Part shown: positions 1 through 9,012 of the stretch, one piece after another | Numbering within the stretch: position 1 is the first letter of the stretch | How the letters are laid out: each line of letters begins with the position of its first letter | Assembly: GCF_000013165.1 (NCBI RefSeq) | Contig: NC_007798.1 | Coordinates: 310,001-374,000 of the forward strand | Length of the DNA stretch: 64,000 nt | DNA from: Neorickettsia sennetsu str. Miyayama | GTDB lineage: Bacteria; Pseudomonadota; Alphaproteobacteria; Rickettsiales; Anaplasmataceae | Reading direction: 5' to 3' | The notes under the pieces: generated by a model | The model's database searches: none | What the model saw: only the letters and a program-made list of their open reading frames with translations | What the model was told of the DNA's origin: nothing | Made by a program: the position numbers and the translations under genes

Positions 1-1066
1 GCAATTTCACCCAACCGGTATTTATGGAGCTGGTTGTTTAATCAGTGAGGCGGTTCGTGGTGAGGGTGGCTATCTTATAAATTCAGAAGGGGAAAGGTTT
101 ATGGCTAAGTATGCTCCTTCTGCAATAGATCTTGCGTCCAGAGATGTTGTGAGTCGTGCAATCACTATGGAGATCCGTGCTGGTAGAGGTGTTGGCCCAA
201 AGAAAGATCACATTTACCTTCAAGTTTCACATTTAGGTTCTAAGGTTATAGAACAACGGCTTCCGGGTATAAGCGAAACTGCACGTATCTTTGCAAATGT
301 GGATGTGACGAAAGAGCCTATTCCGGTACTTCCGACTGTCCACTATAACATGGGAGGGATTCCAGCAAATTATCATGGGGAGGTCCTTACCGTCGATGAT
401 GAGAATGTAGAGAAAGTTGTTCCAGGTTTGATGGCTATAGGGGAAGCTGCTTGTATTTCAGTACATGGCGCGAATAGACTTGGCTCAAATTCTTTACTGG
501 ATCTTGTCGTTTTTGGTAGGACGGCTGCTATTAGGGCCAGAGAGGTCATAAAGGCCAATACGAAGCACTCTCCTATCGATAAGGAGTTGACAGAGCGGGT
601 TCTGGCGCGCTTCGATAGGTTCCGTTACGCAGACGGTGGGCTTCCTACAGCTGTGCTAAGAAGAAAAATGCAATTGATAATGCAGGAGCATGCTGCCGTT
701 TTTAGGACTCAGGAGGTCCTGGATGAAGGGTGTAAAAAAATGCGGGAGTTCCTCCGTGAAATGGATGAGATCAATGTAACTGACCGTTCACTTGTCTGGA
801 ATACTGACCTCGTAGAAACGCTTGAGCTCGATAATATGGTGAGCCAGGCTGTTGCAACAATAGAGTCAGCTGCAAATAGGAAAGAAAGTAGAGGCAGCCA
901 TGCTAGAGAAGATTATCCTGAAAGAGATGATGAGAACTGGCTCCGTCACACGCTGTTTTGGTTCCTACCAGACGGTAATGAGACAAAGTTTGGCTACAGG
1001 CCAGTACGTCTGCAGCCAATGACTAATGAAATAGAATCATTTCCTCCTCAGAAGAGGGTCTACTAG
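1..1066 (+). CDS. sdhA: Succinate dehydrogenase flavoprotein subunit (3' part)
   Basis: Catalytic flavoprotein of respiratory complex II, which oxidises succinate to fumarate and feeds electrons to quinone at the inner membrane. The window opens inside the gene. The reading frame is already open from base 2, where [11 protein letters not shown], a conserved active-site stretch, can be read, and it runs about 354 codons to a TAG. Further on are [19 protein letters not shown], the FAD-binding signature, and the C-terminal helical domain ending in RPVRLQPMT. The 5' end, with the dinucleotide-binding GxGxxG, lies outside the window. The ATG at 101 is internal, not the start. Identification is secure. 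Confidence 0.96.
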   Translation, partial: QFHPTGIYGAGCLISEAVRGEGGYLINSEGERFMAKYAPSAIDLASRDVVSRAITMEIRAGRGVGPKKDHIYLQVSHLGSKVIEQRLPGISETARIFANVDVTKEPIPVLPTVHYNMGGIPANYHGEVLTVDDENVEKVVPGLMAIGEAACISVHGANRLGSNSLLDLVVFGRTAAIRAREVIKANTKHSPIDKELTERVLARFDRFRYADGGLPTAVLRRKMQLIMQEHAAVFRTQEVLDEGCKKMREFLREMDEINVTDRSLVWNTDLVETLELDNMVSQAVATIESAANRKESRGSHAREDYPERDDENWLRHTLFWFLPDGNETKFGYRPVRLQPMTNEIESFPPQKRVY

Positions 1067-1188
1067 TCTGTTTTCTGCTCATATCTGTTAGCTTTTCAGT
1101 TAGTGTTTTATGAGTAGTTTTTTGGAAAGGTCAGCTGTGAGCGTGGCCTGCGTGTGTCTATTATCTTGGTGGCTTGATAAGGAGAAAC

Positions 1189-1989
1189 CTAAATCTCCCT
1201 TGTAGTTAGTGCAATCCTTAGTAGGTGATTTTTTTCTATGTAAAGCTCTTTGGGTGTTGAGAGTACCTCGCTAATTTGCAGCCACCTGTTGTGCCAAAAA
1301 ATGGCTGATTGTCCTAATTTTTCTAGTAAAGTTCTTTCGCCAAAGAAGCTTTCTTTTTCTAGAACTCCGTGGTGAAATTTAATGATCCGGTTGAACGCAA
1401 AGCATAGCAGATCCTTTAGTGATGCCTCGGAAAATTTTTGAGCTATCTGGAATTGTGTTGTTAGACCCCGATCGAGTCTGCCTAGAGTTGGAAGAGAATC
1501 CTTTGCTTCTTCCCCTATAGATTTTTCTAAGAGATTTTTATAATGCGCAATTAATTTCTCTATTTCTGTATTTTCTTTTAAGGGTGGAAAATAAAGGTGA
1601 AAGCAACGTGAACGGACTGTATTTGTAATTTGCTGTAAGTATCTAGCTATCAGGATAAGTGTCGCTGTCTGTTTTCCTTCTTCTAGCACTTTCAAGAGTG
1701 CGTTTGCCGCACCAGCTGTCATTATCTCAAAGTGACTGATGATGATAATCTTCTGGTTAGAGAAATTGCTGGTCAGATTCAGGAAATCGTGTATCCTTTG
1801 TATGTGAGCGACTTTGATAGATCTTTCCTGGATGATCATTAAATCTCCAATTGCTTCATCAGATTTAAGGATCCACTTTGCGTATCTGATCGCAATTTCA
1901 AACATGTCATCTAAGCCTGGGCCAGTAAGAAGCCACGCACGAGACTTTTGGTACCCAGATAGCAGAACCTTTTTTTGAGCCTTATACAT
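1189..1989 (-). CDS. holB: DNA polymerase III delta' subunit-like protein
   Basis: Clamp-loader AAA+ subunit, 266 residues, which helps load the sliding clamp during replication. The sequence shows a degenerate nucleotide-binding loop (LLTGPGLDD, with no GK[ST]), the family stretch NALLKVLEEG, and VRSRC, the SRC sensor/arginine-finger motif typical of delta' and gamma/tau. The zinc-binding cysteine cluster of gamma/tau is absent. A missing Walker A motif is normal for many delta' proteins, which do not hydrolyse ATP. The protein is shorter than the roughly 330 residues of E. coli HolB, as is common in reduced genomes. It is divergent from the quinone oxidoreductase gene and convergent with sdhA. 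The start is an ATG at the right end. Confidence 0.8.
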   Translation of the reverse strand: MYKAQKKVLLSGYQKSRAWLLTGPGLDDMFEIAIRYAKWILKSDEAIGDLMIIQERSIKVAHIQRIHDFLNLTSNFSNQKIIIISHFEIMTAGAANALLKVLEEGKQTATLILIARYLQQITNTVRSRCFHLYFPPLKENTEIEKLIAHYKNLLEKSIGEEAKDSLPTLGRLDRGLTTQFQIAQKFSEASLKDLLCFAFNRIIKFHHGVLEKESFFGERTLLEKLGQSAIFWHNRWLQISEVLSTPKELYIEKNHLLRIALTTREI

Positions 1990-2174
1990 GCAGGAATAGT
2001 AGTGGGCTGGACATCCACGATTCTACAGTGTTTTTTTTCTTAGTCCATTCGCTGCATATTAGACTTTGGTATCCGCATGGCATAGACTTGTTTTTAAATC
2101 TTGGATGTGCGGGAGTAGTGGTTGAACAAACATTTAGATTCTACGCTGTTTTTGCATTGCTCTATTCATTGCCA
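1990..2174. repeat. Degenerate direct repeat, two copies 119 bp apart
   Basis: Copy A starts at 1990 and copy B at 2109. Each is about 65 bp. They share the core GATTCTAC followed two bases later by TGTTTTT, and a leading GCxGGAxTAGT. Identity is roughly two thirds by eye. Copy A begins right at the start codon of the holB-like gene. The function is unknown. It may be an old duplication of a promoter or leader segment. Confidence 0.4.
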
Positions 2175-2370
2175 AGGCAGGTTGTCTAATCCAATCTGAG
2201 ATCGTTATTAGTGTTTCGATGCAAGTTAAGCGATTTAGCTTATTCAAAAGAGCATATGGCGCACAAGTTCGTTACTGAAAGTGTTACTCGGTAGCGTGAT
2301 GCATACTCATTTGCTAGTAGTTTATTAAAGTATGCTGATGTAGAATCTCCTCGAAAATTTAGACGATTCT
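1990..2370. other. Divergent intergenic region, holB-like / quinone oxidoreductase
   Basis: A 381-bp space between two divergently transcribed genes, so it should hold both promoters. Apart from the degenerate 119-bp-spaced repeat described separately, I see no coding signal, tRNA or clear hairpin. GTAGAATC near 2345 is the reverse complement of the repeat core GATTCTAC. Confidence 0.5.
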
Positions 2371-3381
2371 ATGACAAAGGCGCTTCTTATAGAGAAGACA
2401 GGTGGCCCAGAGGTTTTTAAATCAGTGGATATTAATTTTAGGGCGCCCAAAAGTGATGAAGCTCTCATTAGGCACACAGCTATTGGAATAAACTACATAG
2501 ATATCGAGCAAAGAAGTGGCTTTTACAATTTGCATGAGAATACCAGCAGGCGGAAATTGCCAGCGATTGTTGGGTGTCAAGGGGTTGGTGTGATCAAAGA
2601 GTTGGGTGAAGGTGCGGTTGTGGATGTTCAACCTGGAGATAGGGTCTGTTATGCCACGATACCCTATGGTGCCTATTCCGAAGAACGCGTAATAAAGTTG
2701 AAATATCTTCATAAAATTCCAGATTTTCTCTCCGATATTGATGTGGCAGCGTGCTTGTACAGTGGGATGGTATCCTTCTATCTTACGTGTAGGGCTTATC
2801 TCGTCATGAATGATTTTACAGTGATGGTCCATGCTGTAGATACGGATATGGGGGATATGTTGTGCCAATGGATTAGGGCTCGGGCTCCTGGATGCAAGAT
2901 AATTGGTACTGTGGGTTCGATGAGAAAATTGGAATTACTTAAAGATATACGCTGCGAATTGTTGCTTAACTATCTTGAGGATCCAGAAGTCCTTAGAGAG
3001 AAAGTACATAAGTTCACCCGTGGGCATGGTGTGAATGCTGTTTATGATTGCATCGGTAAGGACACCTATATGCTTTCCTTGAATTCTCTTGCGCGATTTG
3101 GCATATACGTACTCTACGAGCAAAGATCAGGCGAGATTCCTCCGATGTCTTGGAAGGCCTTTCGTGCGCGTTCTTTGTTTTTTACTCATCCCTCGCTCTT
3201 TCATTATGCACGTAACCATGTGGAGTCAGTGCTTGCAGTTGCTGAGGTTTTCCATCACATGCGAATCAAAAAGGTAGTACCTAATATTGCTCTTCGGTGT
3301 AGTGGCTTGGATGACATACCTGAAGCGCACAGGCAGATTGAGGTTGGTAATGTAAATGGAGCGTCTGTCGTTATTTTTTGA
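2371..3381 (+). CDS. Quinone oxidoreductase-like protein (MDR superfamily), altered cofactor loop
   Basis: A zinc-independent medium-chain dehydrogenase/reductase of the QOR type, 336 residues. The N-terminal GroES-like domain is recognisable from GGPEVFK, the GINYIDIEQRSGFY stretch and the GCQGVGVI/GDRVCY motifs. The C-terminal Rossmann domain follows, with IIGTVGS after the second strand and VNAVYDCIGKDTY. The usual glycine-rich dinucleotide loop (AAAGGVGxxxxQ) is replaced by HAVDTDMGDMLCQW, so NADPH binding may be changed or lost. Family members reduce quinones with NADPH in the cytosol. Whether this one does is uncertain. It is a lone gene with large spacers on both sides. Confidence 0.8.
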   Translation: MTKALLIEKTGGPEVFKSVDINFRAPKSDEALIRHTAIGINYIDIEQRSGFYNLHENTSRRKLPAIVGCQGVGVIKELGEGAVVDVQPGDRVCYATIPYGAYSEERVIKLKYLHKIPDFLSDIDVAACLYSGMVSFYLTCRAYLVMNDFTVMVHAVDTDMGDMLCQWIRARAPGCKIIGTVGSMRKLELLKDIRCELLLNYLEDPEVLREKVHKFTRGHGVNAVYDCIGKDTYMLSLNSLARFGIYVLYEQRSGEIPPMSWKAFRARSLFFTHPSLFHYARNHVESVLAVAEVFHHMRIKKVVPNIALRCSGLDDIPEAHRQIEVGNVNGASVVIF

Positions 3382-3713
3382 ATGCCGTGGTTTTTCGGTT
3401 TAGCCTACGTGAGATCCATTGATCTAGAAGAGGTTGTTTTATGCCTTTTTCCGCGTGGCTTTGAAAAGGAGTGTTCGTATCAAGTGTCCATTATTCCTTC
3501 AGTACAGATAGCAGTGTCATGAGTGTTGATCTCTTTCGATGGTATTCGGGATTTATGCCTCGTGAGATTTGTTGATCTTATTGTGTGAAGAAAAGTGCAC
3601 ATATGTGCTTGTCTGGTGTTTTATTTCACTGTTCACATTTGAATGCGTGGATTGGAGTTCTATTTGCTTTTATAGTATAAGAATGGGTGTTGGTTTTACT
3701 GTAGTTTGAAGTT
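3382..3713. other. Intergenic region without recognised gene
   Basis: A 332-bp space between two genes on the + strand, presumably holding the promoter of the NDUFS4-like/ubiH/hemC operon. A 20-base motif around CGTGAGAT..TTGATCT occurs twice, near 3404 and 3558, imperfectly. I see nothing else. Confidence 0.4.
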
Positions 3714-4004
3714 TTGTCTATCGAAAACAAGAAGGCCATAATATATAGACCAAGCAAGGCAGCTACTCAGTCTGGGTATGGTGATCAAAAGTGGGTGCTT
3801 AGGTTTTGTTCTGAGGAGCCAAAATATGTAGAGCCGTTAATGGGTTGGGTAGGTAGTCGTGATACGATAACGCAGTTAGTGCTCAAATTTGACAGTAGAG
3901 AAGTAGCTGAAGCTTATGCTAAAAAAAATGGTATTGACTATACTGTTGTCATGCCGCAACAAGCAAAGGTAAAGCCAAAGTCCTACGCGGATAACTTTCA
4001 ATGA
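3714..4004 (+). CDS. Complex I accessory subunit, NDUFS4 (ETC_C1_NDUFS4) family
   Basis: A 96-residue homologue of the mitochondrial 18-kDa (AQDQ) subunit of NADH:ubiquinone oxidoreductase, found in alphaproteobacteria and eukaryotes but not in the 14-subunit core. Family landmarks are IYRPSKAATQSG, the WVLRF strand, PLMGWVGSRDT and the C-terminal KPKSYADNF. It probably binds the peripheral arm of complex I on the cytoplasmic face. The start is TTG at 3714. An in-frame stop lies at 3702-3704 and no ATG or GTG precedes the conserved IYRPSK, so TTG is the only reasonable start. Its stop overlaps the next ATG by 4 bp (ATGA), which indicates translational coupling with ubiH. Confidence 0.9.
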   Translation: MSIENKKAIIYRPSKAATQSGYGDQKWVLRFCSEEPKYVEPLMGWVGSRDTITQLVLKFDSREVAEAYAKKNGIDYTVVMPQQAKVKPKSYADNFQ

Positions 4005-5134
4005 CTAAGTTTTACGATTTTATAATTTCTGGGGGTGGTCTATCCGGAGTTCTAGCAGCCCATTTATTGAAGGATCTCGGTTTGTCCTGTTACATCTTTG
4101 ATAAAAGTGGTGAAGTCTCTGTTGACTTTAGAACTAGCGCGATTAGTTATGAGTCCGTGCGTTTCTTTGAAAAGCTTGGACTGTGGCAAGTGATGGAGCC
4201 ATTTGCTGTACCTATAAACGACATATACTCTTTCCAGGAGAAAAGTGGGTCCTTTCTCCACTTTGAGGGTGCACAGGCCAATCTGGATTTTTCAATGAGC
4301 TATGTGGTGCCAAATCTGGTGCTCCAGGATATTTTATACAAAGGAATTGATATTAATTACGGTTGTACATACAAGAATGTGTGTTATTCCCACGATAGGG
4401 TGCGTGTGGACTTCGCAGATAAAGTGATTGAGGGAAGATATATGCTTGTTGCAGAAGGTAGGTACTCTAATACTGCAGGACTGCTGGGCTTCAAGATGAT
4501 ACGCTCAAGCTACAGACAGAGTTGTCTCATATGTAATTTGAGGAGCACTGGTAGAGAACACTCCAATGTTGCGGTAGAGATGTTTTTAGAAAGTGGTCCG
4601 TTTGCATTGTTACCATTACGTAAAAGCACTGAATTTTCCCTTATCTGGACAGCTAAGTTTCCCTTTGCTAATACCCTTGCGACAATTGATGAGAAGGAGT
4701 TTCTTTCAGAGGTGCAAAAAATCTCGGGTATTGAGTTTGAGAAGATTCTTACACCGCGAGTAGTTTATCCTATCGTGTTAAACTTTTGCATGAATCCACG
4801 TAAGGGGCCAGTTATGTTAATAGGCGATTCTGCACATGGGATACACCCAGTGGCCGGTCAAGGATTTAATTTGGCTGTATATGATCTAAAAGATCTCCAT
4901 GACGTGCTGAATAAGTATGGACTGGACAATTTTGATGAGTTGATTGACGCATATTTGAAGAGAAGAAAACGAAGTGCTCTTTCTATGGTTGCTTTCACTC
5001 ATTTCCTTGTTAAATCTTTTTCTTGTGCTTCGCCGTCTTTACGCGTTGCTAGAGGATTTGTATTGGATGTAATAGAATCGAGTAGTTGGTTGAAGCGTTT
5101 TTTTATGGAGCGTGCTGCCGGAAAAGGTCTGTAG
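4001..5134 (+). CDS. ubiH: UbiH/UbiF/COQ6-family FAD-dependent monooxygenase
   Basis: A flavoprotein hydroxylase that adds oxygen to the ubiquinone ring precursor, 377 residues. The N-terminal FAD fold shows IISGGGLSGVLAAHLL (GxGxxG) with the acidic end of strand 2 at YIFDKS. The second FAD motif is MLIGDSAHGIHPVAGQGFNLA (GD followed by the H/P/GQG signature) about residue 275. RTSAISYESVRFFEKLGLW is the typical family stretch after the first motif. The family has several ring positions (C4, C5, C6), and sequence alone does not say which this one uses. It sits in an operon after the complex I accessory gene (4-bp overlap) and 13 bases before hemC. Confidence 0.88.
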   Translation: MTKFYDFIISGGGLSGVLAAHLLKDLGLSCYIFDKSGEVSVDFRTSAISYESVRFFEKLGLWQVMEPFAVPINDIYSFQEKSGSFLHFEGAQANLDFSMSYVVPNLVLQDILYKGIDINYGCTYKNVCYSHDRVRVDFADKVIEGRYMLVAEGRYSNTAGLLGFKMIRSSYRQSCLICNLRSTGREHSNVAVEMFLESGPFALLPLRKSTEFSLIWTAKFPFANTLATIDEKEFLSEVQKISGIEFEKILTPRVVYPIVLNFCMNPRKGPVMLIGDSAHGIHPVAGQGFNLAVYDLKDLHDVLNKYGLDNFDELIDAYLKRRKRSALSMVAFTHFLVKSFSCASPSLRVARGFVLDVIESSSWLKRFFMERAAGKGL

Positions 5135-5147
5135 TGATCAATGGGAT

Positions 5148-6008
5148 ATGTTGTCTCTAAAGGTTGGGACGCGTTGTTCGCCATTAGCACTGATTCAGGC
5201 ACGTCTCGTAGAGAGAGCTCTTGCTCCCTATTGTGCAAGAACTGATTTAGTCGAAGTAAAGACCTCTGGTGATATAGTCAGTGATGTTCCTTTAACAGAG
5301 GTAGGTGGTAAAGCTCTTTTTCTTAAGGAGCTGGAAGAAAAGCTTCTCACAGGTGAAATAGATATAGCAGTCCATTCAATGAAGGATGTACCTGCGTTTT
5401 ATCATGATGATCTTGAAGTTGTTCCTGTACTCAAGAGGGCTATTCCTAACGATGTTTTTGTTTCTTTTCGATACCCGAATATGTTGTCTCTGCCAAATGG
5501 GGCAGTGATTGGAACTTGTGCTCCACGCAGGGTAGTACAACTAAATCAAAGATTTCGTGTTATCCCTTTAAGGGGCAATATTGCTACTAGGATAGAAAAA
5601 GCTAAAAACTTAGACGGGATAATCCTCGCCTTCTGTGCTTTAGAAAGACTTGGTTTACGCAGAATGATTTCAGAGGTTATACACGAAAACGTTATGCTTC
5701 CGGGTGTTGCTCAGGGTGCACTTTGTGTTGAATTTAGGAAAAAAGATCGTTTTCTTAGGGAATTGATTCTAAACATTTCTGATAGAGAGACTATCATTTG
5801 TACTGCAGCTGAGCGTGCTTTCCTCGAAGAGATCAATGGTGATTGCAAAACCGCTTTAGGTGCGCTCGCTATAGTGAAAAACAATATTTTGTATTTCACA
5901 GGGATGCTGGCTAAAGACAACAGACCACGTTACTTTAGGACTTCGGGATCCTGTTTGAATGCGAAACAAGTTGGTAGAAGGGCTGCTCTGGCGCTTTTGC
6001 GCATGTAA
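5148..6008 (+). CDS. hemC: Porphobilinogen deaminase (hydroxymethylbilane synthase)
   Basis: Condenses four porphobilinogens into hydroxymethylbilane in the cytosol. The protein begins LKVGTRCSPLALIQA, the conserved substrate-binding N-terminus. VHSMKDVP, RRVVQL, LRGNIATR and INGDCKTALG follow, the last carrying the cysteine that holds the dipyrromethane cofactor. I chose ATG 5148 (286 residues). A GTG at 5112 would extend the protein by 12 unconserved residues into ubiH. It is the last gene of the NDUFS4-like/ubiH/hemC operon. hemB, hemD and hemF are elsewhere in the window. Confidence 0.93.
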   Translation: MLSLKVGTRCSPLALIQARLVERALAPYCARTDLVEVKTSGDIVSDVPLTEVGGKALFLKELEEKLLTGEIDIAVHSMKDVPAFYHDDLEVVPVLKRAIPNDVFVSFRYPNMLSLPNGAVIGTCAPRRVVQLNQRFRVIPLRGNIATRIEKAKNLDGIILAFCALERLGLRRMISEVIHENVMLPGVAQGALCVEFRKKDRFLRELILNISDRETIICTAAERAFLEEINGDCKTALGALAIVKNNILYFTGMLAKDNRPRYFRTSGSCLNAKQVGRRAALALLRM

Positions 6009-6414
6009 AATGCTATCTTAGAACTTATTTTTGCAAGTGTTGCCATTTCTATTGTTCTGAAGGACGTCCAGGCAAAGCTTGCCTACTTTTACGACATGTT
6101 ATTCATTAGGTACCACCAAGTGGTAATTATTGGAACACCCTTCATGCAATTTTACGTGTGAGTTTTACTAAGAAATCACCAAACCCTATAGTTTTTGTAG
6201 ATGTTACTGGCTGTCTTTCAAACTTTTTTCGTTAGGATCTGGTAAATAGGGGATGTTCAGCCTGAAATTCTCTAAATGGCTAAGCAATTTTTAGATTCAA
6301 CAAACGTCCTAGTATTATATACTTTAGATTGTAAATTGAATGGGTGCTGATTGAACAAGCTATATGCATTTCAGAATGAGCGGGCCACAAGTGTAACTCC
6401 AAAAAGAGAAGTAC
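6009..6414. other. Convergent intergenic region, hemC / NDUFA9-like
   Basis: A 406-bp space between converging genes, where no promoter is required. It contains the hairpin at 6070-6084 and a second short perfect inverted repeat, TACCAC-CAA-GTGGTA at 6109-6123. No open frame of note and no RNA gene was recognised. It is long for a convergent spacer. Confidence 0.4.
6070..6084 (+). terminator. Possible hairpin terminator after hemC
   Basis: AGGCAA-AGC-TTGCCT forms a 6-bp perfect stem with a 3-base loop, followed by ACTTTTAC. It lies 61 bases after the hemC stop. The stem is short and the T run is interrupted, so this is weak. Confidence 0.25.
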
Positions 6415-7350
6415 TTAAATTGTTCTTATGTAGGACCGAAGTTTCTCTTCAAGAGCAGTGCTGGGAATATCAAATGCCTGCAAAGCGTTTTCATCTGAGA
6501 TACTGCCGTACTTCAGCATTTTAACTTGCCCGCGTGTTATAACCGGTGCAGTTTTACCTGAGAGAAACTTATTCACAGGTTTCAGCAAAAAGCATTCAAG
6601 GAGTGCAGCTTCACAAAGTGCTATCCAATAGGGAATCGGTAGGCATATCACAGTTATGCCAAGAAGCCTGCTGATGAGCGAACAAATTTCATTCAGTGTA
6701 TATCTTTTTGATCCAACTACTGGATAGATCTCACCTTTCAATGTTTCGTTCTGCAAAATTTTAGCGACTAGCAAAGCTAGGTCGCCAACATAAACTGGTT
6801 GTATTGATGCAGTTTTGCATGCAGGTAGAAGTAAAATACGTAATTTCCTGCCTAGTTTAACGAAGAGATTTATAAAGTTGTCCTCCTCTCCAAAAACGAC
6901 TCCTGGTCTGATTATTATGCTTTCCGGGAAAGCTGATCTTACTGCTTCTTCTCCATTGAGCTTACTTTTACCGTACTTGGTTGCACCATTACAACCTAGT
7001 AGTGCGGAAAAATGAATGAAACGTCGCACACCGTTCTCTGCAGCTATTTGTGCAACCTGCGCGCATGCCAAATGATTAATTGCACCAAAAGAAGCGCTGG
7101 AAGTTTCTCTCAGAACACCAACCATGTTTATGACAATCTCAGAGTTTCCGATGCCTTTCACGATATCATCGGGGTACCTTATGTCACCGTGTACCACCGA
7201 GATCTGGCCTAGATTTCCGGAAAGCTTAAGCTTTTTTGCGCACGAAAGCGAATTGGCAACTACGGTAACCCGGTAGCCGGACTTTACCAATTCCCTCACT
7301 ACATAAGAACCGATAAACCCACTGCCGCCAAAAACAGTGACCTTTTTCAT
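6415..7350 (-). CDS. NAD-dependent epimerase/dehydratase, complex I NDUFA9-like
   Basis: An extended short-chain dehydrogenase of 311 residues, similar in form to the mitochondrial complex I 39-kDa subunit NDUFA9. The N-terminus MKKVTVFGGSGFIGSYVV carries the TGxxGxxG-type dinucleotide motif. VVHGDIRYPDDI, INMVGVL and the YGKSKLNGEEAV stretch (YxxxK) follow, with IIRPGVVFGEED after that, all typical of the NDUFA9/atypical SDR group. In the mitochondrial enzyme a tightly bound NADPH stabilises the complex. The ATG at 7350 is chosen because the frame upstream (29 residues) is not conserved in type. With the NDUFS4-like gene this is a second accessory complex I component in the window. Confidence 0.85.
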   Translation of the reverse strand: MKKVTVFGGSGFIGSYVVRELVKSGYRVTVVANSLSCAKKLKLSGNLGQISVVHGDIRYPDDIVKGIGNSEIVINMVGVLRETSSASFGAINHLACAQVAQIAAENGVRRFIHFSALLGCNGATKYGKSKLNGEEAVRSAFPESIIIRPGVVFGEEDNFINLFVKLGRKLRILLLPACKTASIQPVYVGDLALLVAKILQNETLKGEIYPVVGSKRYTLNEICSLISRLLGITVICLPIPYWIALCEAALLECFLLKPVNKFLSGKTAPVITRGQVKMLKYGSISDENALQAFDIPSTALEEKLRSYIRTI

Positions 7351-7766
7351 AACCAAACTAACTAAGACCCAAACCACCGTTTTTGATATCTCGAAACTTG
7401 AGACCCGTTTGTACAGGTGGAGGCGGCATTCAGCCAAGCTACGCCGAGCATGGACGTTTTAGCCTCCTTCAAGTTCTTCTGTAGCTCAAAGTTTTGATAT
7501 CCTCTACGCATGGTCCAGGCCAACGCTAGTCTTTCACAGGATAAGAGGAAAAGCAATACATGCATTCGCACATAATTTAGCCGTTTTTTCTTTGTTAATT
7601 CAATTGATTCTATGCTTTATTCAGACGGAAAATACCTCCTTTAATAGTAAAAAGCCAGTCCTGTATTTTTGAGATTTCACTTTAGCAGTTATGCTCTCCA
7701 TACAAAGACCCACTCTTCCAAGTAATATGCCTTAAGAGTCCGATGAGTGCCATTTTACTAAGTGAG
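7351..7766. other. Intergenic region between dprA and NDUFA9-like gene
   Basis: A 416-bp space with both flanking genes on the minus strand. A 69-codon minus-strand frame (7362-7571) overlaps the upstream extension of the epimerase gene and has no recognisable motif. I do not call it. No RNA gene or strong hairpin was seen. Confidence 0.4.
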
Positions 7767-8903
7767 TTAAGCAAACTGATCATAAAGCATGGAAACTTCA
7801 TTTGTTATGGTCCGTGTTATTTTTCCCTCTATTTCAAGTTCGACTATTGCCAATAGGAGGGTCTTTTCTGAGATGCCAAGCTCATGTGCTAACTGACTCA
7901 TTGGTACAGATGTACTATCAATTTTTTTGAGGATCTGAGCCTTTATTACGGTTATCTTATCGGTGTCACAGTTAAGCGTGGAGAAAGGTATAAACTCCTT
8001 GTCCTCAACATCCAAAAGGGTCTTGTAGCCAAAATCGTTACGTTTTTTCTTTTTAAGGTGTTGTATTACGTCTAAGGCATTTTCTACCAATATGGCACCC
8101 TGTTTTAGGAGCCTATTACTTCCCGAGAATCTTTTGTCGTATGGTGCTCCCGGTGATGCAAAGAGGTACTTGCCCTGTGCCAGTGCGTACTGGGCAGTGA
8201 TTAGAGAGCCAGAGTTCTCTGATGCTTCAATAATGATAACGCACTGCGAAAGACCTGAAATTATCCTGTTTCTGCGTGCAAAATGAACAGACTGTCCTCG
8301 CTTACCGAAAGGGACTTCTGTAACCACCAAGCCACCTCTTTCGATAATTCTTTCTTGTAATCTTTGATTTTCGATAGGATAACACTGATCTATACCAGTT
8401 CCTATTACTGCGATTGTTGGTAGTGTGCTGTCAGTGATTTTTAATGCGGCTGTGTCTACTCCTATAGCCAAGCCTGAAACGATTGTATATCCTTCTTCTG
8501 CTAATTCGCGCGCAAGTGAATATGCAAAGTTGCAACTATTGATTGTGGCATTTCTCGAGCCCACTACTGCTACAGAAGGAGTGTTAAGCAGTTCTATATT
8601 TCCTCTTACTGTAAGTACAGGAGGGGGATCTCTGATTACTCTCAGGTTTTTACTATATTTGTTTTCGCAGGAGGCAAGAATACTGGCGCCAAGTTTTTCA
8701 GTTAGCTCAAGCTCTTTTAGTGCGTCAGTCTTGGAGAAAGGTTTTATTTTTTTTGTACGTTGTTGGATAGTAGAAAGTTGTCCTAGAGCGTTTTCAGCTG
8801 TTCCATATAAGCTAATTAATGACTGAAAAGTCACTTCTCCAACTGTTCTAGACAACTGTAGCCAGAACAGCAGTTCACTTTTAGATAAATTCTTAATTAT
8901 CAT
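7767..8903 (-). CDS. dprA: DNA processing protein DprA/Smf
   Basis: In naturally competent bacteria DprA binds incoming single-stranded DNA and loads RecA. It is widely kept in bacteria that are not known to be competent. The 378-residue protein has an N-terminal helical part, a Rossmann-like DprA domain with SVAVVGSRNAT, IVSGLAIGVDTAA and GTGIDQCYP, plus FARRNRIISGLS and SGSLITAQYALAQGK, and a C-terminal winged helix from about residue 310 (SMSQLAHELGISEKTLL). All hallmark motifs are present, so it looks functional. With comF, also in this window, it is one of two competence-family genes. The start is ATG 8903. Confidence 0.94.
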   Translation of the reverse strand: MIIKNLSKSELLFWLQLSRTVGEVTFQSLISLYGTAENALGQLSTIQQRTKKIKPFSKTDALKELELTEKLGASILASCENKYSKNLRVIRDPPPVLTVRGNIELLNTPSVAVVGSRNATINSCNFAYSLARELAEEGYTIVSGLAIGVDTAALKITDSTLPTIAVIGTGIDQCYPIENQRLQERIIERGGLVVTEVPFGKRGQSVHFARRNRIISGLSQCVIIIEASENSGSLITAQYALAQGKYLFASPGAPYDKRFSGSNRLLKQGAILVENALDVIQHLKKKKRNDFGYKTLLDVEDKEFIPFSTLNCDTDKITVIKAQILKKIDSTSVPMSQLAHELGISEKTLLLAIVELEIEGKITRTITNEVSMLYDQFA

Positions 8904-9012
8904 GAGATATCTCTATTACATTGTGCCTGTGATGTAAACCTTGGATGTAATTTTTGTAGTTAGGCTCTTTTTAACCGCTATAAGCTAAAACTGACATATA
9001 TTGGGAGGGGTA

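Noticed and set aside
7362-7571. A 69-codon minus-strand frame upstream of the NDUFA9-like gene
   Set aside because: No recognised motif, composition unlike neighbours, and it overlaps the unlikely upstream extension of the epimerase gene.
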